In this document: in pieces, positions 8,216 to 16,750 of the stretch | How the letters are laid out: every line of letters starts with the position of its first letter | Position numbering within the stretch: the first letter of the stretch is position 1 | From: G963708235 sp963708235 | GTDB lineage: Bacteria > Actinomycetota > Acidimicrobiia > Spongiisociales > UBA5794 | Reading direction: 5' to 3' | Assembly: GCA_963708235.1 (NCBI GenBank) | Contig: OY970200.1 | Coordinates: 434,001 to 498,000 of the forward strand | DNA length: 64,000 nucleotides | Translations under genes and position numbers: made by a program | Notes under the pieces: model-generated | Told to the model about the DNA's origin: nothing | The model's input: only the letters and a program-made list of their open reading frames with translations | Database searches by the model: none

Positions 8216-8233
8216 ATAGTTGCAGCAACCTAT
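8216..8233. promoter_or_regulatory. Candidate ArsR operator
   Basis: ATAGTTGCAGCAACCTAT is an imperfect inverted repeat (ATAG-TTGC / GCAAC-CTAT) about 25 bp upstream of the first gene of the SRPBCC-ArsR-SRPBCC operon. More GCAAC/GTTGC half-sites flank it on both sides, out to about 8265. Size and place fit an ArsR-type operator; binding is inferred. Confidence 0.5.
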
Positions 8234-8325
8234 CACGAGAGCCTGAGTAACGCAATCACAAGTTGCGTAATGGCTGGCGGGATGTTTCGCATCGGATGCT
8301 GATCGTGATGCGGTAGCGTCGCGGC

Positions 8326-11127
8326 GTGTTCGCCGACCCTGCCGTCGAAGCCACCTTTGTCCCCGCCGACCCGCCACGCGCCGGCTGGATGGCGTTGTGG
8401 AGGTTCGATGGCGCCATCGGGTCCGCAGACGACGACCTGGAGTTGGTGCTGCCCGCTGGCCGGTCGGTACGGCGTCGCACCGTTGCGGTGCGGCGTGTCG
8501 CCCTCGACGACATCATCGATCCCTTGATGGAGTTGGCGGCCACCGCCGAAGTGCGACCTTCGGTGCGGGCGTGGGCCACGGCGACCCGGCTTGCCGTGGA
8601 CCTGGTGGGTCGGGGTCGGATCCTTCCCGCCACGACCGCCGGCGGTGGGGACGCCTGGAGTCTGGGACCTCTCGACCCCGACGATGTCGAGCGGCGTCGG
8701 CGCCTCGGAGCGGCACTTCCTCCTGCCGCCCATGCCGTGCCATTGCCCGGCACCCGTCCGATACGGGTCTGGTCGGCTGACGTCCTGGTCGATGCCTTCT
8801 CCGATGCGATCGCCGATGTGCTTCCCCGCACCGCCGCCGCACCGCTTGCCGCCGGGCACCCGGCATTCGCCACCCGAGCGGTGACACAGGTCGATGTCGC
8901 TGCCCCATGGTTCGCCACGGTCACCGCCGCCGACGACGAGGCGACGGTTGCGCTCCGCCTCGAACCGCCCGGCGACGATCAGGCGGCGTTCGCCGGTGTC
9001 CTCCTGGTGCAGAGCCGTCGCGATGCCAGCCTGGTGGTGCAGGCGGAGGACCTGTGGTCGATGCCGTCGGCGGTGCTGGCCCAGTTCGGAGACGTCGATA
9101 CGACGCTGCTGGTGGCGTTGCGACGAGGAAGCCGGGCCTGGTCACCGCTTGGTCGGCTCCTCGAAGACACGCGGCCGGCCCGACTCGAACTCACCGATTC
9201 CGAGGTGGACGAACTGCTCGGCGACGCCGCTGATGCGCTCGCCGCCGCCGGAATCCAGGTGCTGTGGCCGTCGGAGTTGCTCGCCTCGGTCAGCCTCCGT
9301 CCGGTGGTGAGCACACCGACCCCCGCCGCAGTCGCCGGGGCGGGATTGACGATGGAGTCATTGCTGACCTGGCAGGCGTCGCTCGACGGGTTCCCGCTCA
9401 CCACTGCCGAACTCGCCGCCCTCGCCGACGCAAAGCGCCCGCTGGTGCGGCTGCGGGGCCGTTGGGTGCGGGCCGATCCGGAGCGCCTGGGTCGGCTGCG
9501 CCGCCGACGGACCCTTGGTGGAGGCGCCGCCCTGGCGGCGGCTCTGGGCGGGGAACTGCGCGTCGACGGGGAGCTGATCGAAGCCGATGTCGAGGGCCCG
9601 ATCGCCGATCTCGCCCGACGACTGCGCAGCTTCGAGGGCGCCGGTTCCGACGGTGATCGCATCGGCACCGAACCCGACGGGCTGGAGGCGACGCTGCGGC
9701 CCTACCAGCTGCGAGGGCTGAGCTGGTTGGTCGAGATGGCGGAGCTGGGCCTCGGCGGGATTCTCGCCGACGACATGGGTCTGGGCAAGACCGTCCAGAT
9801 GCTGGCAGCGATCCTTGCCCGCAACCACGCCAGACGACGCAACGGCGAGTCGGCACAGCCGACGCTGGTGGTATGCCCGGCGACGCTGCTCGGCAACTGG
9901 GAGCGGGAGGCCAACCGCTTCGCACCCGAGCTCCCGGTGCGCCGGTTCCACGGCGCCGGCCGGACCCTCGAGGATCTCGCCGCCGACGAACTGGTGCTCG
10001 CCACGTATGGCGTGGTGCGCCGCGACGCCGCCATGCTGGCACCGGTGGGATGGGGGCTGGTCATCGCCGACGAGGCGCAGGCGATCAAGAACCCGCTGGC
10101 GGGCACCGCCCGGGCGTTGCGTACCGTTCCCGCCGCCGCCCGGTTTGCGCTCACCGGTACCCCGGTGGAGAACCGGCTGACCGAACTCTGGGCGATCCTC
10201 GACTGGACCACCCCTGGGCTACTCGGCCCGCTGGAGACGTTCCGACGTGAGGTGGCGATCCCGGTGGAACGCAACCGCGACCCGCATGCCACCCAGTCGC
10301 TGGCACACCTGGTCCGACCGTTCCTGCTCCGACGCCGCAAGTCGGACCCGACCATCGTCCCCGAGCTGCCTCCCAAGACCGAGACCGATCGGGTGGTCCC
10401 GCTCACCGTCGAGCAGGCCACCCTGTACAAGGCGGTGGTCGACCAGACCATGGACGAGATCCGCAACGCCGAGGGGATCAACCGGCGCGGGCTGGTCCTC
10501 AAGCTGCTCAACGCCCTCAAGCAGATCTGCAACCACCCGGCGCAGTACCTCGATCAGCCGGGGCCGCTGGCGGGACGGTCCGGCAAGCTGACCGCAGCCG
10601 TCGAACTGCTCGAGGTGATCGGATCGGAGGACGCCGCCGCCCTGGTCTTCACCCAGTACGTCCGGATGGGGCGTCTTCTCGAAGAACACCTCTCGGCGAA
10701 GGGGATGCGAACGCTGTTCCTCCACGGGTCGCTGACGGTGCGTCGTCGCCAGGAGATGGTCGATCGTTTCCAGGCAGGCCACGCCGACGCCTTCGTCATC
10801 TCGCTCAAGGCCGGTGGCACCGGGCTCAACCTCACCCGGGCGAGCCACGTCATCCACTACGACCGCTGGTGGAACCCGGCCGTCGAGGATCAGGCGAGCG
10901 ACCGGGCGTGGCGGATCGGCCAGGACCAGCCGGTCCAGGTACACCGGATGGTGTGCGAGGGGACCGTGGAGGACCGCATCTCCGCCCTGCTCGCCACCAA
11001 GCGGGAGCTGGCCGAAGCGGTCGTCGGCGGGGGGGAGGCGTGGATCACCGAAATGGGTGACGACGACCTCGCCGACCTGGTGGCGCTCTCCGCCGAGACC
11101 AGGACGTCGACGGAGATTGGGTCATGA
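8326..11127 (+). CDS. SNF2-family DEAD/DEAH-box helicase
   Basis: 933 residues from GTG. An N-terminal region of about 430 residues belongs to the bacterial SNF2-associated type. The ATPase core follows: Walker A DDMGLGKTVQ (about 482), motif II DEAQ (about 582), LTGTPVENRLTELW (motif III), then the C-terminal RecA lobe with GSLTVRRRQEMVDRFQ and the SNF2 signatures SLKAGGTGLNLTRA and DRAWRIGQ. Such proteins are ATP-driven DNA translocases; in bacteria the substrate is usually unknown (RapA-like roles or genome maintenance). The stop overlaps the next start by 4 bp (ATGA), and the partner is a SWIM zinc-finger protein, a widespread actinobacterial pair. Confidence 0.93.
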   Translation: MFADPAVEATFVPADPPRAGWMALWRFDGAIGSADDDLELVLPAGRSVRRRTVAVRRVALDDIIDPLMELAATAEVRPSVRAWATATRLAVDLVGRGRILPATTAGGGDAWSLGPLDPDDVERRRRLGAALPPAAHAVPLPGTRPIRVWSADVLVDAFSDAIADVLPRTAAAPLAAGHPAFATRAVTQVDVAAPWFATVTAADDEATVALRLEPPGDDQAAFAGVLLVQSRRDASLVVQAEDLWSMPSAVLAQFGDVDTTLLVALRRGSRAWSPLGRLLEDTRPARLELTDSEVDELLGDAADALAAAGIQVLWPSELLASVSLRPVVSTPTPAAVAGAGLTMESLLTWQASLDGFPLTTAELAALADAKRPLVRLRGRWVRADPERLGRLRRRRTLGGGAALAAALGGELRVDGELIEADVEGPIADLARRLRSFEGAGSDGDRIGTEPDGLEATLRPYQLRGLSWLVEMAELGLGGILADDMGLGKTVQMLAAILARNHARRRNGESAQPTLVVCPATLLGNWEREANRFAPELPVRRFHGAGRTLEDLAADELVLATYGVVRRDAAMLAPVGWGLVIADEAQAIKNPLAGTARALRTVPAAARFALTGTPVENRLTELWAILDWTTPGLLGPLETFRREVAIPVERNRDPHATQSLAHLVRPFLLRRRKSDPTIVPELPPKTETDRVVPLTVEQATLYKAVVDQTMDEIRNAEGINRRGLVLKLLNALKQICNHPAQYLDQPGPLAGRSGKLTAAVELLEVIGSEDAAALVFTQYVRMGRLLEEHLSAKGMRTLFLHGSLTVRRRQEMVDRFQAGHADAFVISLKAGGTGLNLTRASHVIHYDRWWNPAVEDQASDRAWRIGQDQPVQVHRMVCEGTVEDRISALLATKRELAEAVVGGGEAWITEMGDDDLADLVALSAETRTSTEIGS

Positions 11128-12332
11128 GCGGGCGACGCCGTGGCGAGTTCACCACCACCTGGTGGGGGCGGGCGTGGATCGAGGCGCTGGAACAGCGTGC
11201 CAGCCTCGACCCCAACCGGTTGCCGCGCGGTCGCACCTACGCCCGCCACGGACACGTCGCCGGGTTGGAGTTGGCGCCGGGAGCCGTGTCGGCGCTCGTG
11301 CAGGGGAGCCGGCGGCAGCCGTACCGGGTGAAGGTGGCGATGCGTCAGTTCACCGAAACGGATTGGGATCGACTCCTCGATGCGGTGGTCGCCAGGGCGG
11401 CGCATGCGGCGGCGCTCCTCGACGGCGACCTCGATCCCGGGATCGTCGAGGACGCCCGTGCCGCCGGTGTCGAACTCCTCCCCGGTGCAGGCGACCTGCG
11501 CCCACGCTGCTCGTGCCCGGACTGGGCCGACCCGTGTAAACACTCGGCGGCGGTCTGCTACCTGGTGGCGAGGGAGCTCGACAAGGACCCCTTCGCCCTC
11601 CTGCTGTTGCGGGGACGACCCAGAGACGAGATCCTCGACGAGATGCGTCAGCGGCGTCGCGGCGCAACCACCGTCGATGCGCCCGCACCCGGGGTGCCGG
11701 GAGAGGGAGCCGACGCAGGTATCCGCGCCACCGAGGCGTGGCGGCGGGAACCCGGTGCGCTGCCCGAAGTCCCGGCGGTGCGTGCCCACCCCGGCCGGTT
11801 GGCGACCTGGCCGGTCGACCCGCCACCGTCGGCGCCGTTCACCGCCGGCGGGCTGATCGCGGTAGCCGAAGACGCCGTCGAACGGGCCTGGCGGATGGCC
11901 CGGGGCGACACCGGTTCCCATCTGGGACTCGACCCCGATGCCGATCTTGCCCGTCGCAGCGCCGCCCGGCTCGACACGGCGACACCGCCCGCGACGCTGG
12001 CCGAACTGGCGGCGGCAGCCGGGATCGATCGGCGAACCCTGACCCGCCGTGCCGAGGCCTGGCGCCACGCCGGCGAGGACGGACTCCGGGTCATCACCGA
12101 GTCACGCTGGAGACCCGATCCTCTGCTCATGGCCGAGGCCCGGGATCGCCTCGCCCAGCTCGGCGTCGCCGTCTCTCGGATCAGGACCGACCGCAACGCC
12201 CTCACCATCGGTCCCCGCCATTTCCGACTCGGACACGACGGCCGCTGGTGGCCCTACCAACGTCGCTCCAACCGCTGGGAACTCGCCGGCCCACCCGCCG
12301 ACGACATCGATGAGCTGTGGACCGCCGAGTAG
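11124..12332 (+). CDS. SWIM zinc-finger protein, partner of the SNF2 helicase
   Basis: 402 residues. The start shares ATGA with the helicase stop. The N-terminus (TTTWWGRAWIEALEQ) and the RTYARHGHVAGLELAPG segment are typical of the SNF2-linked SWIM family. The SWIM motif CxCx(n)CxH is seen as CSCPDWADPCKHSAAV (about residues 128-143). A basic and acidic linker follows, then a helical C-terminal domain. SWIM domains bind DNA or proteins; the coupled gene order suggests a complex with the helicase. No catalytic domain of its own is visible. Confidence 0.88.
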   Translation: MSGRRRGEFTTTWWGRAWIEALEQRASLDPNRLPRGRTYARHGHVAGLELAPGAVSALVQGSRRQPYRVKVAMRQFTETDWDRLLDAVVARAAHAAALLDGDLDPGIVEDARAAGVELLPGAGDLRPRCSCPDWADPCKHSAAVCYLVARELDKDPFALLLLRGRPRDEILDEMRQRRRGATTVDAPAPGVPGEGADAGIRATEAWRREPGALPEVPAVRAHPGRLATWPVDPPPSAPFTAGGLIAVAEDAVERAWRMARGDTGSHLGLDPDADLARRSAARLDTATPPATLAELAAAAGIDRRTLTRRAEAWRHAGEDGLRVITESRWRPDPLLMAEARDRLAQLGVAVSRIRTDRNALTIGPRHFRLGHDGRWWPYQRRSNRWELAGPPADDIDELWTAE

Positions 12333-12421
12333 GCACCCAGTCGCGTGCTCTACCAGTTGACCTGCCCTACCCCGTACGCATCGGTCATGTCGGAGCTGGG
12401 GCCGCGCTTCATGGTGTTCTC

Positions 12422-12453
12422 GGGCCCGGGACCCCGATGCGGATCCCGGGCCC
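12422..12453 (-). terminator. Strong stem-loop downstream of nrdJ
   Basis: GGGCCCGGGA (12422-12431) pairs perfectly with TCCCGGGCCC (12444-12453) around a 12-nt loop, seven bases past the nrdJ stop. There is no T-tract, so it may work as a GC-rich terminator or an mRNA-stabilising end. It also separates the convergent SWIM gene. Confidence 0.55.
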
Positions 12454-12459
12454 CACGCT

Positions 12460-15400
12460 TCAGCTGCAGCCCTTGCTGTCGCCGCAGTTGAGGCAGCGGT
12501 AGCAGGAGCCGTTTCGCACGGTGATGTGACCGCAGGTGTCGCACAGGGGGGCGTCGCCCATCTTGTCGGCGAGGGCCTGCTGGACGGCGGCGGTCTGGAC
12601 ATCGGCGTTGGTGTGCACCCGGGCGGCGGCGGCAGGTGGGGCGGTCGCCGTGGCGGTGGCGGTCCCGTTGCCGTTGCTGTGGACGTGGTGACCGTTGCTG
12701 CCGGTGCCGTTGGACGGCGCGGTGTCGTCGTCGTCGTCCGTGAAGCGGGCGGCGGCGATCTCGGCGTCGATGTCGCTCTCCATGGCGGAGTCCTCGAGAC
12801 CGAGCTGCAGACCGGCTTCGACGGCCATGCCCTTCGGGGGCTCGGGGAGGCTCATCGAACGGTCGGGCGGCACCTGGGCCAGTTCGTCGCGCTCGAGGTA
12901 CTCCACACCGAGGGCACGGAACACGTAGTCGACGATCGAGTTCGCCATCTTGATGTTGGGGTGGCCCTCCACCATGCCGCGGGGCTCGAACGTCTGGAAG
13001 GTGAAGGTGTCGACGAACTCCTCGAGCGGGACGCCGTACTGCAGACCCTTGGACACCGCAATGGCGAAGCAGGACAGGATCCCACGCAGGGTGGCGCCTT
13101 CCTTGGCCAGGTCGATGAAGACCTCACCGAGCGTCCCGTCCGGGTACTCGCCGGTGCGGAGGAACACCTTGTGACCGCCGATGCGGCCTTCCTGGGTGTA
13201 CCCGCCACGGCGCGACGGGAGCAGGAAGCGGGGACGGGGCAGATCTTTGTAGGCCTCCGACGGGGACGCCCCGGGACGGAACATCCCGGCGTGGACCATG
13301 GCGTTGCCGTTCATCACCAACTCGCGCTCGGTGGTGAGCGCCTCGTCGAGACCTTCGTCCTCGTCCTCGGCGACCGCATCGTCGGACTTCGCCGACAGCG
13401 GCTGGGACGCCTTGGAACCGTCGCGGTACAGCGCCATCGCCTTGAGACCCAGTTCCCACGACATGTGATAGGACTCTTCGATGTCCTCGACCGTCACCTC
13501 GTTGGGCATGTTGATCGTCTTCGAGATCGCCCCCGAGATGAACGGCTGGGCCGCCGCCATCATCTTGATGTGGCCGGTGTGGTGGATGAACCGCACCCCG
13601 ATCTTGCCGTTGCGGTTGGCCGTGTCGAACACCGGGAGATGCTCGTCACGCAGGTGCGGGGCGCCCTCGATGGTCTGCCGCCCACAGATGTGGTCGTTGG
13701 CCTCGCGGATGTCCTGGTCGGAGAACCCGACCGCCTTGAGCATGTTGAAGCCGGGATCGTTGTACTGCTCGGAGGTGAAGCCGAGACGGCGCATCGTCTC
13801 CTCGCCCAGCGTCCACTGGTTGAAGGCGAACCCGAGCTCGAACACACCCGGGAGCACCGACTCGATCTTGTCGATGTCGTCGGCCGAGAAACCCTTGGCG
13901 ATCAGCGTGGCGGTGTTGACGTGCGGCGCCCGGTTCAGGCTCATCGTCCCGACCACGTACTCGATGATCTGCTGGACCTGGTACTGGTCGTAGCCGAGAC
14001 GCTCCAGCGCCGGGCGGATCGACTGGTTGGCGATCTTGAAGTAGCCGCCACCGGCCAGCTTCTTGAACTTGACCAGCGCAAAGTCGGGCTCCACCCCGGT
14101 GGTGTCGCAGTCCATCAACAGCCCGATGGTGCCGGTCGGCGCCAGGACCGTGGTCTGGGCGTTGCGGTAACCGTGCTCCTCACCCAGCGACACCGCGGCG
14201 TCCCAGGCGGCGTGGGCCTGCTCCAACATCTCCGGTGGGCACAACGCCTGGTCGATCCCGACCACGAAGTGCGACACCTGGTCGTACTCGTCCTGCTCGG
14301 CGCCGTAGGCGGCACGGCGATGGTTCTCCATCACCCGCAGCATCGAGTCGCGGTTGTCGTCGAACTTGGGGAAGGCGCCGAGCACCTCGGCCATCTCCGC
14401 CGAGGCGGCGTACGAGTAGCCGGTGAGGATGGCGGTGAGCGCCCCGGCGATGGTGCGACCCTGATCGGAGTCGTACGGGATACCCGCCCGCATCAGCAGC
14501 GACCCAAGGTTGGCGTAACCGAGACCAAGCGTGCGGTAGTCGAAGCTGCCCTGGGCGATCGCCGCCGAGGGGAACTGCGCCATCGTCACCGAGACCTCCA
14601 ACACCACGGTCCACAGCCGGATGGCGTGGCGGTAGCCGTCGAGGTCGAACGACCCGTCCGGGTTCTCGAAGGAGACCAGGTTGAGCGACGCCAGGTTGCA
14701 GGCGGTGTTGTCGAGGAACACGTATTCCGAGCACGGGTTGGTGGCCCGGATCCGACCACCGGCGGGGGAGGTGTGCCACTCCTGGATGGTGGTGTCGAAC
14801 TGGACACCGGGATCGGCGCACTGCCAGGCGGCGTCGGCGATCTGACGCCACAGCTCGCGGGCCTTGAGGGTCTTCATCACCGAGCCGTCGGTGCGGGCGG
14901 TGAGGTTCCAGTCGGCGTCGGCGAGCACCGCCTCGACGAACTCGTTGGAGAGCCGCACCGAGTTGTTGGAGTTCTGACCGGAGACGGTGGCGTAGGCCTC
15001 GCCGTTGAAGTCGGCGGAGTAGCCGGCGGCGACCAGCGCCCGGACCTTCTTCTCCTCCTCGGCCTTCCAGTTGATGAAGGTCTCGATGTCGGGGTGGTCG
15101 ACGTCGACGATCACCATCTTGGCGGCGCGGCGGGTCGTGCCACCGGATTTGATTGCCCCGGCGGCGCGGTCGCCGACCTTGAGGAAGCTCATCAGCCCCG
15201 AGGACTTGCCGCCACCGGAGAGCATTTCGCCCTCGGCCCGGATGTGCGAGAAGTTGGCGCCGGACCCGGCACCCATCTTGAACAGGCGCGCCTCGCGGAC
15301 CCACAGGTCCATGATTCCGCCTTCGTTGACCAGGTCGTCGTCGACGCTGTTGATGAAACAGGCATGGGGAGCGGGGTGGCTGTAGGCGTCGTCGGCCTCG

Positions 15401-15918
15401 ACCAGCTCCTCGGTCTTGGGGTCTACGTACCAGAACCCCTGGGCGGTGCCGGTGATGCCGTAGGCGTGGTTGAGACCGGTGTTGAACCACTGCGGAGAGT
15501 TCGGGGCGGCCATCTGGTGGACCAGCATGTAGGCCATCTCGTCCTCGAACGCCTGGGCATCGTCGGCGGTGGCGAAGTAGCCGTGCTCCTCCGCCCACCA
15601 GCGCCACGTCGACGCCAGCCGACCGATGACCTGGCGCGCCGAGCGCTCCGGCCCGGTGACCGGGGCACCGTTCTCGTCGAGGATCGGATTGCCGGCGTCG
15701 TCGACCTGGGGGACACCGGCCTTGCGGAAGTACTTGGAGACCATGATGTCGGCGGCGACCTGCGACCACCCGGAGGGGATCTCGGCGTCCTTCATCTCGA
15801 AGACAACCGAGCCGTCGGGGTTGGTGATCCGGCTGTCCCGATGGGACCATTCGACAGTGGAATAGGGGTCCGATCCCTCTGTCGTGAACCGGCGTTCGAT
15901 CCGCAGACCCTTGGTCAT
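12460..15918 (-). CDS. nrdJ: Adenosylcobalamin-dependent (class II) ribonucleoside-diphosphate reductase
   Basis: 1152 residues. I start at the second ATG of an ATGAGCATG pair because GGAGG then lies seven bases upstream. The RNR barrel shows the first redox cysteine in HACFINSV, the Asn-x-Cys-x-Glu active-site motif in NPCSEYVF (about 392), and the PTGTIGLLMDCDTTGVEPD block. The C-terminus has a linker rich in Gly/Asn/Ala and a zinc ribbon CDTCG...CYRCLNC (about 1123-1150), plus the redox Cys pair region typical of large actinobacterial NrdJ. It reduces ribonucleotides using a B12-derived radical and needs no oxygen. The gene is monocistronic, with promoter, NrdR-like boxes and DnaA-like boxes upstream. 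Confidence 0.95.
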   Translation of the reverse strand: MTKGLRIERRFTTEGSDPYSTVEWSHRDSRITNPDGSVVFEMKDAEIPSGWSQVAADIMVSKYFRKAGVPQVDDAGNPILDENGAPVTGPERSARQVIGRLASTWRWWAEEHGYFATADDAQAFEDEMAYMLVHQMAAPNSPQWFNTGLNHAYGITGTAQGFWYVDPKTEELVEADDAYSHPAPHACFINSVDDDLVNEGGIMDLWVREARLFKMGAGSGANFSHIRAEGEMLSGGGKSSGLMSFLKVGDRAAGAIKSGGTTRRAAKMVIVDVDHPDIETFINWKAEEEKKVRALVAAGYSADFNGEAYATVSGQNSNNSVRLSNEFVEAVLADADWNLTARTDGSVMKTLKARELWRQIADAAWQCADPGVQFDTTIQEWHTSPAGGRIRATNPCSEYVFLDNTACNLASLNLVSFENPDGSFDLDGYRHAIRLWTVVLEVSVTMAQFPSAAIAQGSFDYRTLGLGYANLGSLLMRAGIPYDSDQGRTIAGALTAILTGYSYAASAEMAEVLGAFPKFDDNRDSMLRVMENHRRAAYGAEQDEYDQVSHFVVGIDQALCPPEMLEQAHAAWDAAVSLGEEHGYRNAQTTVLAPTGTIGLLMDCDTTGVEPDFALVKFKKLAGGGYFKIANQSIRPALERLGYDQYQVQQIIEYVVGTMSLNRAPHVNTATLIAKGFSADDIDKIESVLPGVFELGFAFNQWTLGEETMRRLGFTSEQYNDPGFNMLKAVGFSDQDIREANDHICGRQTIEGAPHLRDEHLPVFDTANRNGKIGVRFIHHTGHIKMMAAAQPFISGAISKTINMPNEVTVEDIEESYHMSWELGLKAMALYRDGSKASQPLSAKSDDAVAEDEDEGLDEALTTERELVMNGNAMVHAGMFRPGASPSEAYKDLPRPRFLLPSRRGGYTQEGRIGGHKVFLRTGEYPDGTLGEVFIDLAKEGATLRGILSCFAIAVSKGLQYGVPLEEFVDTFTFQTFEPRGMVEGHPNIKMANSIVDYVFRALGVEYLERDELAQVPPDRSMSLPEPPKGMAVEAGLQLGLEDSAMESDIDAEIAAARFTDDDDDTAPSNGTGSNGHHVHSNGNGTATATATAPPAAAARVHTNADVQTAAVQQALADKMGDAPLCDTCGHITVRNGSCYRCLNCGDSKGCS

Positions 15919-15964
15919 GCTCATCCCTCCCAGGGGGTGTGGCGCCCACCACGAGCGCCGTATG

Positions 15965-15985
15965 TAATCCACAGGTTTATCAACA
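15965..15985 (-). promoter_or_regulatory. Two DnaA-box-like 9-mers upstream of nrdJ
   Basis: TAATCCACA (15965-15973) and TTATCAACA (15977-15985) each differ by one base from the DnaA box TTATCCACA and lie 12 bp apart, between the NrdR boxes and the nrdJ start. DnaA is known to control nrdAB in E. coli; a similar role here is inference. Confidence 0.4.
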
Positions 15986-15986
15986 G

Positions 15987-16034
15987 CCACTACATATGGG
16001 GGTGGGGGAGTCTGGCTGACCCAATATGTAGCGC
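15987..16034 (-). promoter_or_regulatory. Pair of NrdR boxes in the nrdJ promoter region
   Basis: CCACTACATATGGGGG (15987-16002) and ACCCAATATGTAGCGC (16019-16034) both fit the NrdR consensus core (C-w-A-t-A-T-a-T-w-G) with one or two mismatches. Their starts are 32 bp apart, about three helical turns, as is typical for NrdR box pairs. They lie just downstream of the predicted start point, suited to repression by the dATP/ATP-sensing NrdR. No nrdR gene lies in this window. Confidence 0.72.
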
Positions 16035-16043
16035 AGACCCCCG

Positions 16044-16073
16044 ATCATAGTTACAGATGTGTAACTACGTCAA
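16044..16073 (-). promoter_or_regulatory. nrdJ promoter with a perfect palindrome in its spacer
   Basis: On the minus strand TTGACG (16073-16068) and TATGAT (16049-16044) are 18 bp apart, a strong sigma70-type promoter. The spacer is almost entirely occupied by TAGTTACA-GATG-TGTAACTA in plus orientation (16048-16067), a perfect 8-bp inverted repeat with a 4-bp centre. An operator placed between -35 and -10 suggests a repressor or a MerR-like regulator in addition to NrdR. The leader to the ATG is about 120 nt; I see no cobalamin riboswitch in it. Confidence 0.68.
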
Positions 16074-16247
16074 GGGGGTTCGGGGGGTCTCCCGGCCTGT
16101 TCGCCGCACATGCCCGACCGACCCCCACAGTTCTACCGCCGCCGCCGCTTCGGGGGCAAGTCGAGAGGGTGGTTATGTTTCGCGACGGCTCCTGACTTTT
16201 CGCGACGAAGGAGGTCACGACCGCCAGATCTCGGCCGGCGGCGGGGG

Positions 16248-16685
16248 TCAGGTTGCGAGTTCGACGCTCTCACAGGCGATGGTGATGGTCTCGATGGCGA
16301 TGTCGTTGCTGCCGGCGTCGAGCGTCGGTCCCTCGTACATCGACGGCCATGCGTTGAAGAAGTTCCACCGGGCCACCTCCTGTCGACGGCGGTCGAGCAG
16401 GATCACCGAGATGGTGCGACGTTCGTCCTCGCCGCCGGCGACCGTCTCGAACCACCGCCACAGGTTCGGGTTGCCGTCGTATCCCCGGGTCAGCTTGAGG
16501 TCCCCGATCTCGACCGAGCCCATCAGGCGGCGTGCGCTCAGTCTGCGGTCGTCGCCCTCGCGCACCCGCATCGGCTGTGCCGAGATCTTGGGGAGGTCGG
16601 CGATGATGAAATCACTCACCTCGACCCCGGATATCTCGACGATGAAGTTGAATGCGCTGAACGGGTCGCCGTCTCGTGTGGTCAC
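16248..16685 (-). CDS. Phage tail tube (gp19-type) / eCIS inner tube protein, orphan
   Basis: 145 residues from GTG, with AAGGGGG about six bases upstream. It opens MTTRDGDPFSAFNFIVEISG and continues with VSDFIIADLPKISAQP, LKLTRGYDGNPNLWRWFE, RTISVILLDRRRQEVARWNF and a final EIAIETITIACESVEL-like strand. This is the order seen in the T4 gp19-like 'conserved phage tail region' proteins that form the inner tube of contractile tails and of Afp/PVC-type injection systems. No sheath, baseplate or AAA+ loader is nearby, so it is isolated in this window between nrdJ and a glycan operon. It is the second tube-like protein in 14 kb. The family call is good; the system it belongs to is unknown. Confidence 0.72.
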   Translation of the reverse strand: MTTRDGDPFSAFNFIVEISGVEVSDFIIADLPKISAQPMRVREGDDRRLSARRLMGSVEIGDLKLTRGYDGNPNLWRWFETVAGGEDERRTISVILLDRRRQEVARWNFFNAWPSMYEGPTLDAGSNDIAIETITIACESVELAT

Positions 16686-16750
16686 CTCTACCCCCTTGTC
16701 GTCGCCACCGTCACCGGGGGTTGCCGAACCGCCGGTGGACGCCGTTCAGA

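Noticed and set aside
12331..12372. tRNA-like fragment on the minus strand (CAACTGGTAGAGCACGCGACT)
   Set aside because: It resembles a D-arm and the anticodon-stem start of a tRNA, but the acceptor and T-arm cannot be completed and the D-stem is mismatched, so it is at most a remnant.
15919..16043. Cobalamin riboswitch before nrdJ
   Set aside because: The leader is about 120 nt and I see no B12-box-like sequence; NrdR-type control explains the region better.
12526..16050. A 1174-residue open frame opposite nrdJ
   Set aside because: It is the mirror image of the well-supported nrdJ frame in GC-rich DNA and has no recognisable domain or ribosome-binding site.
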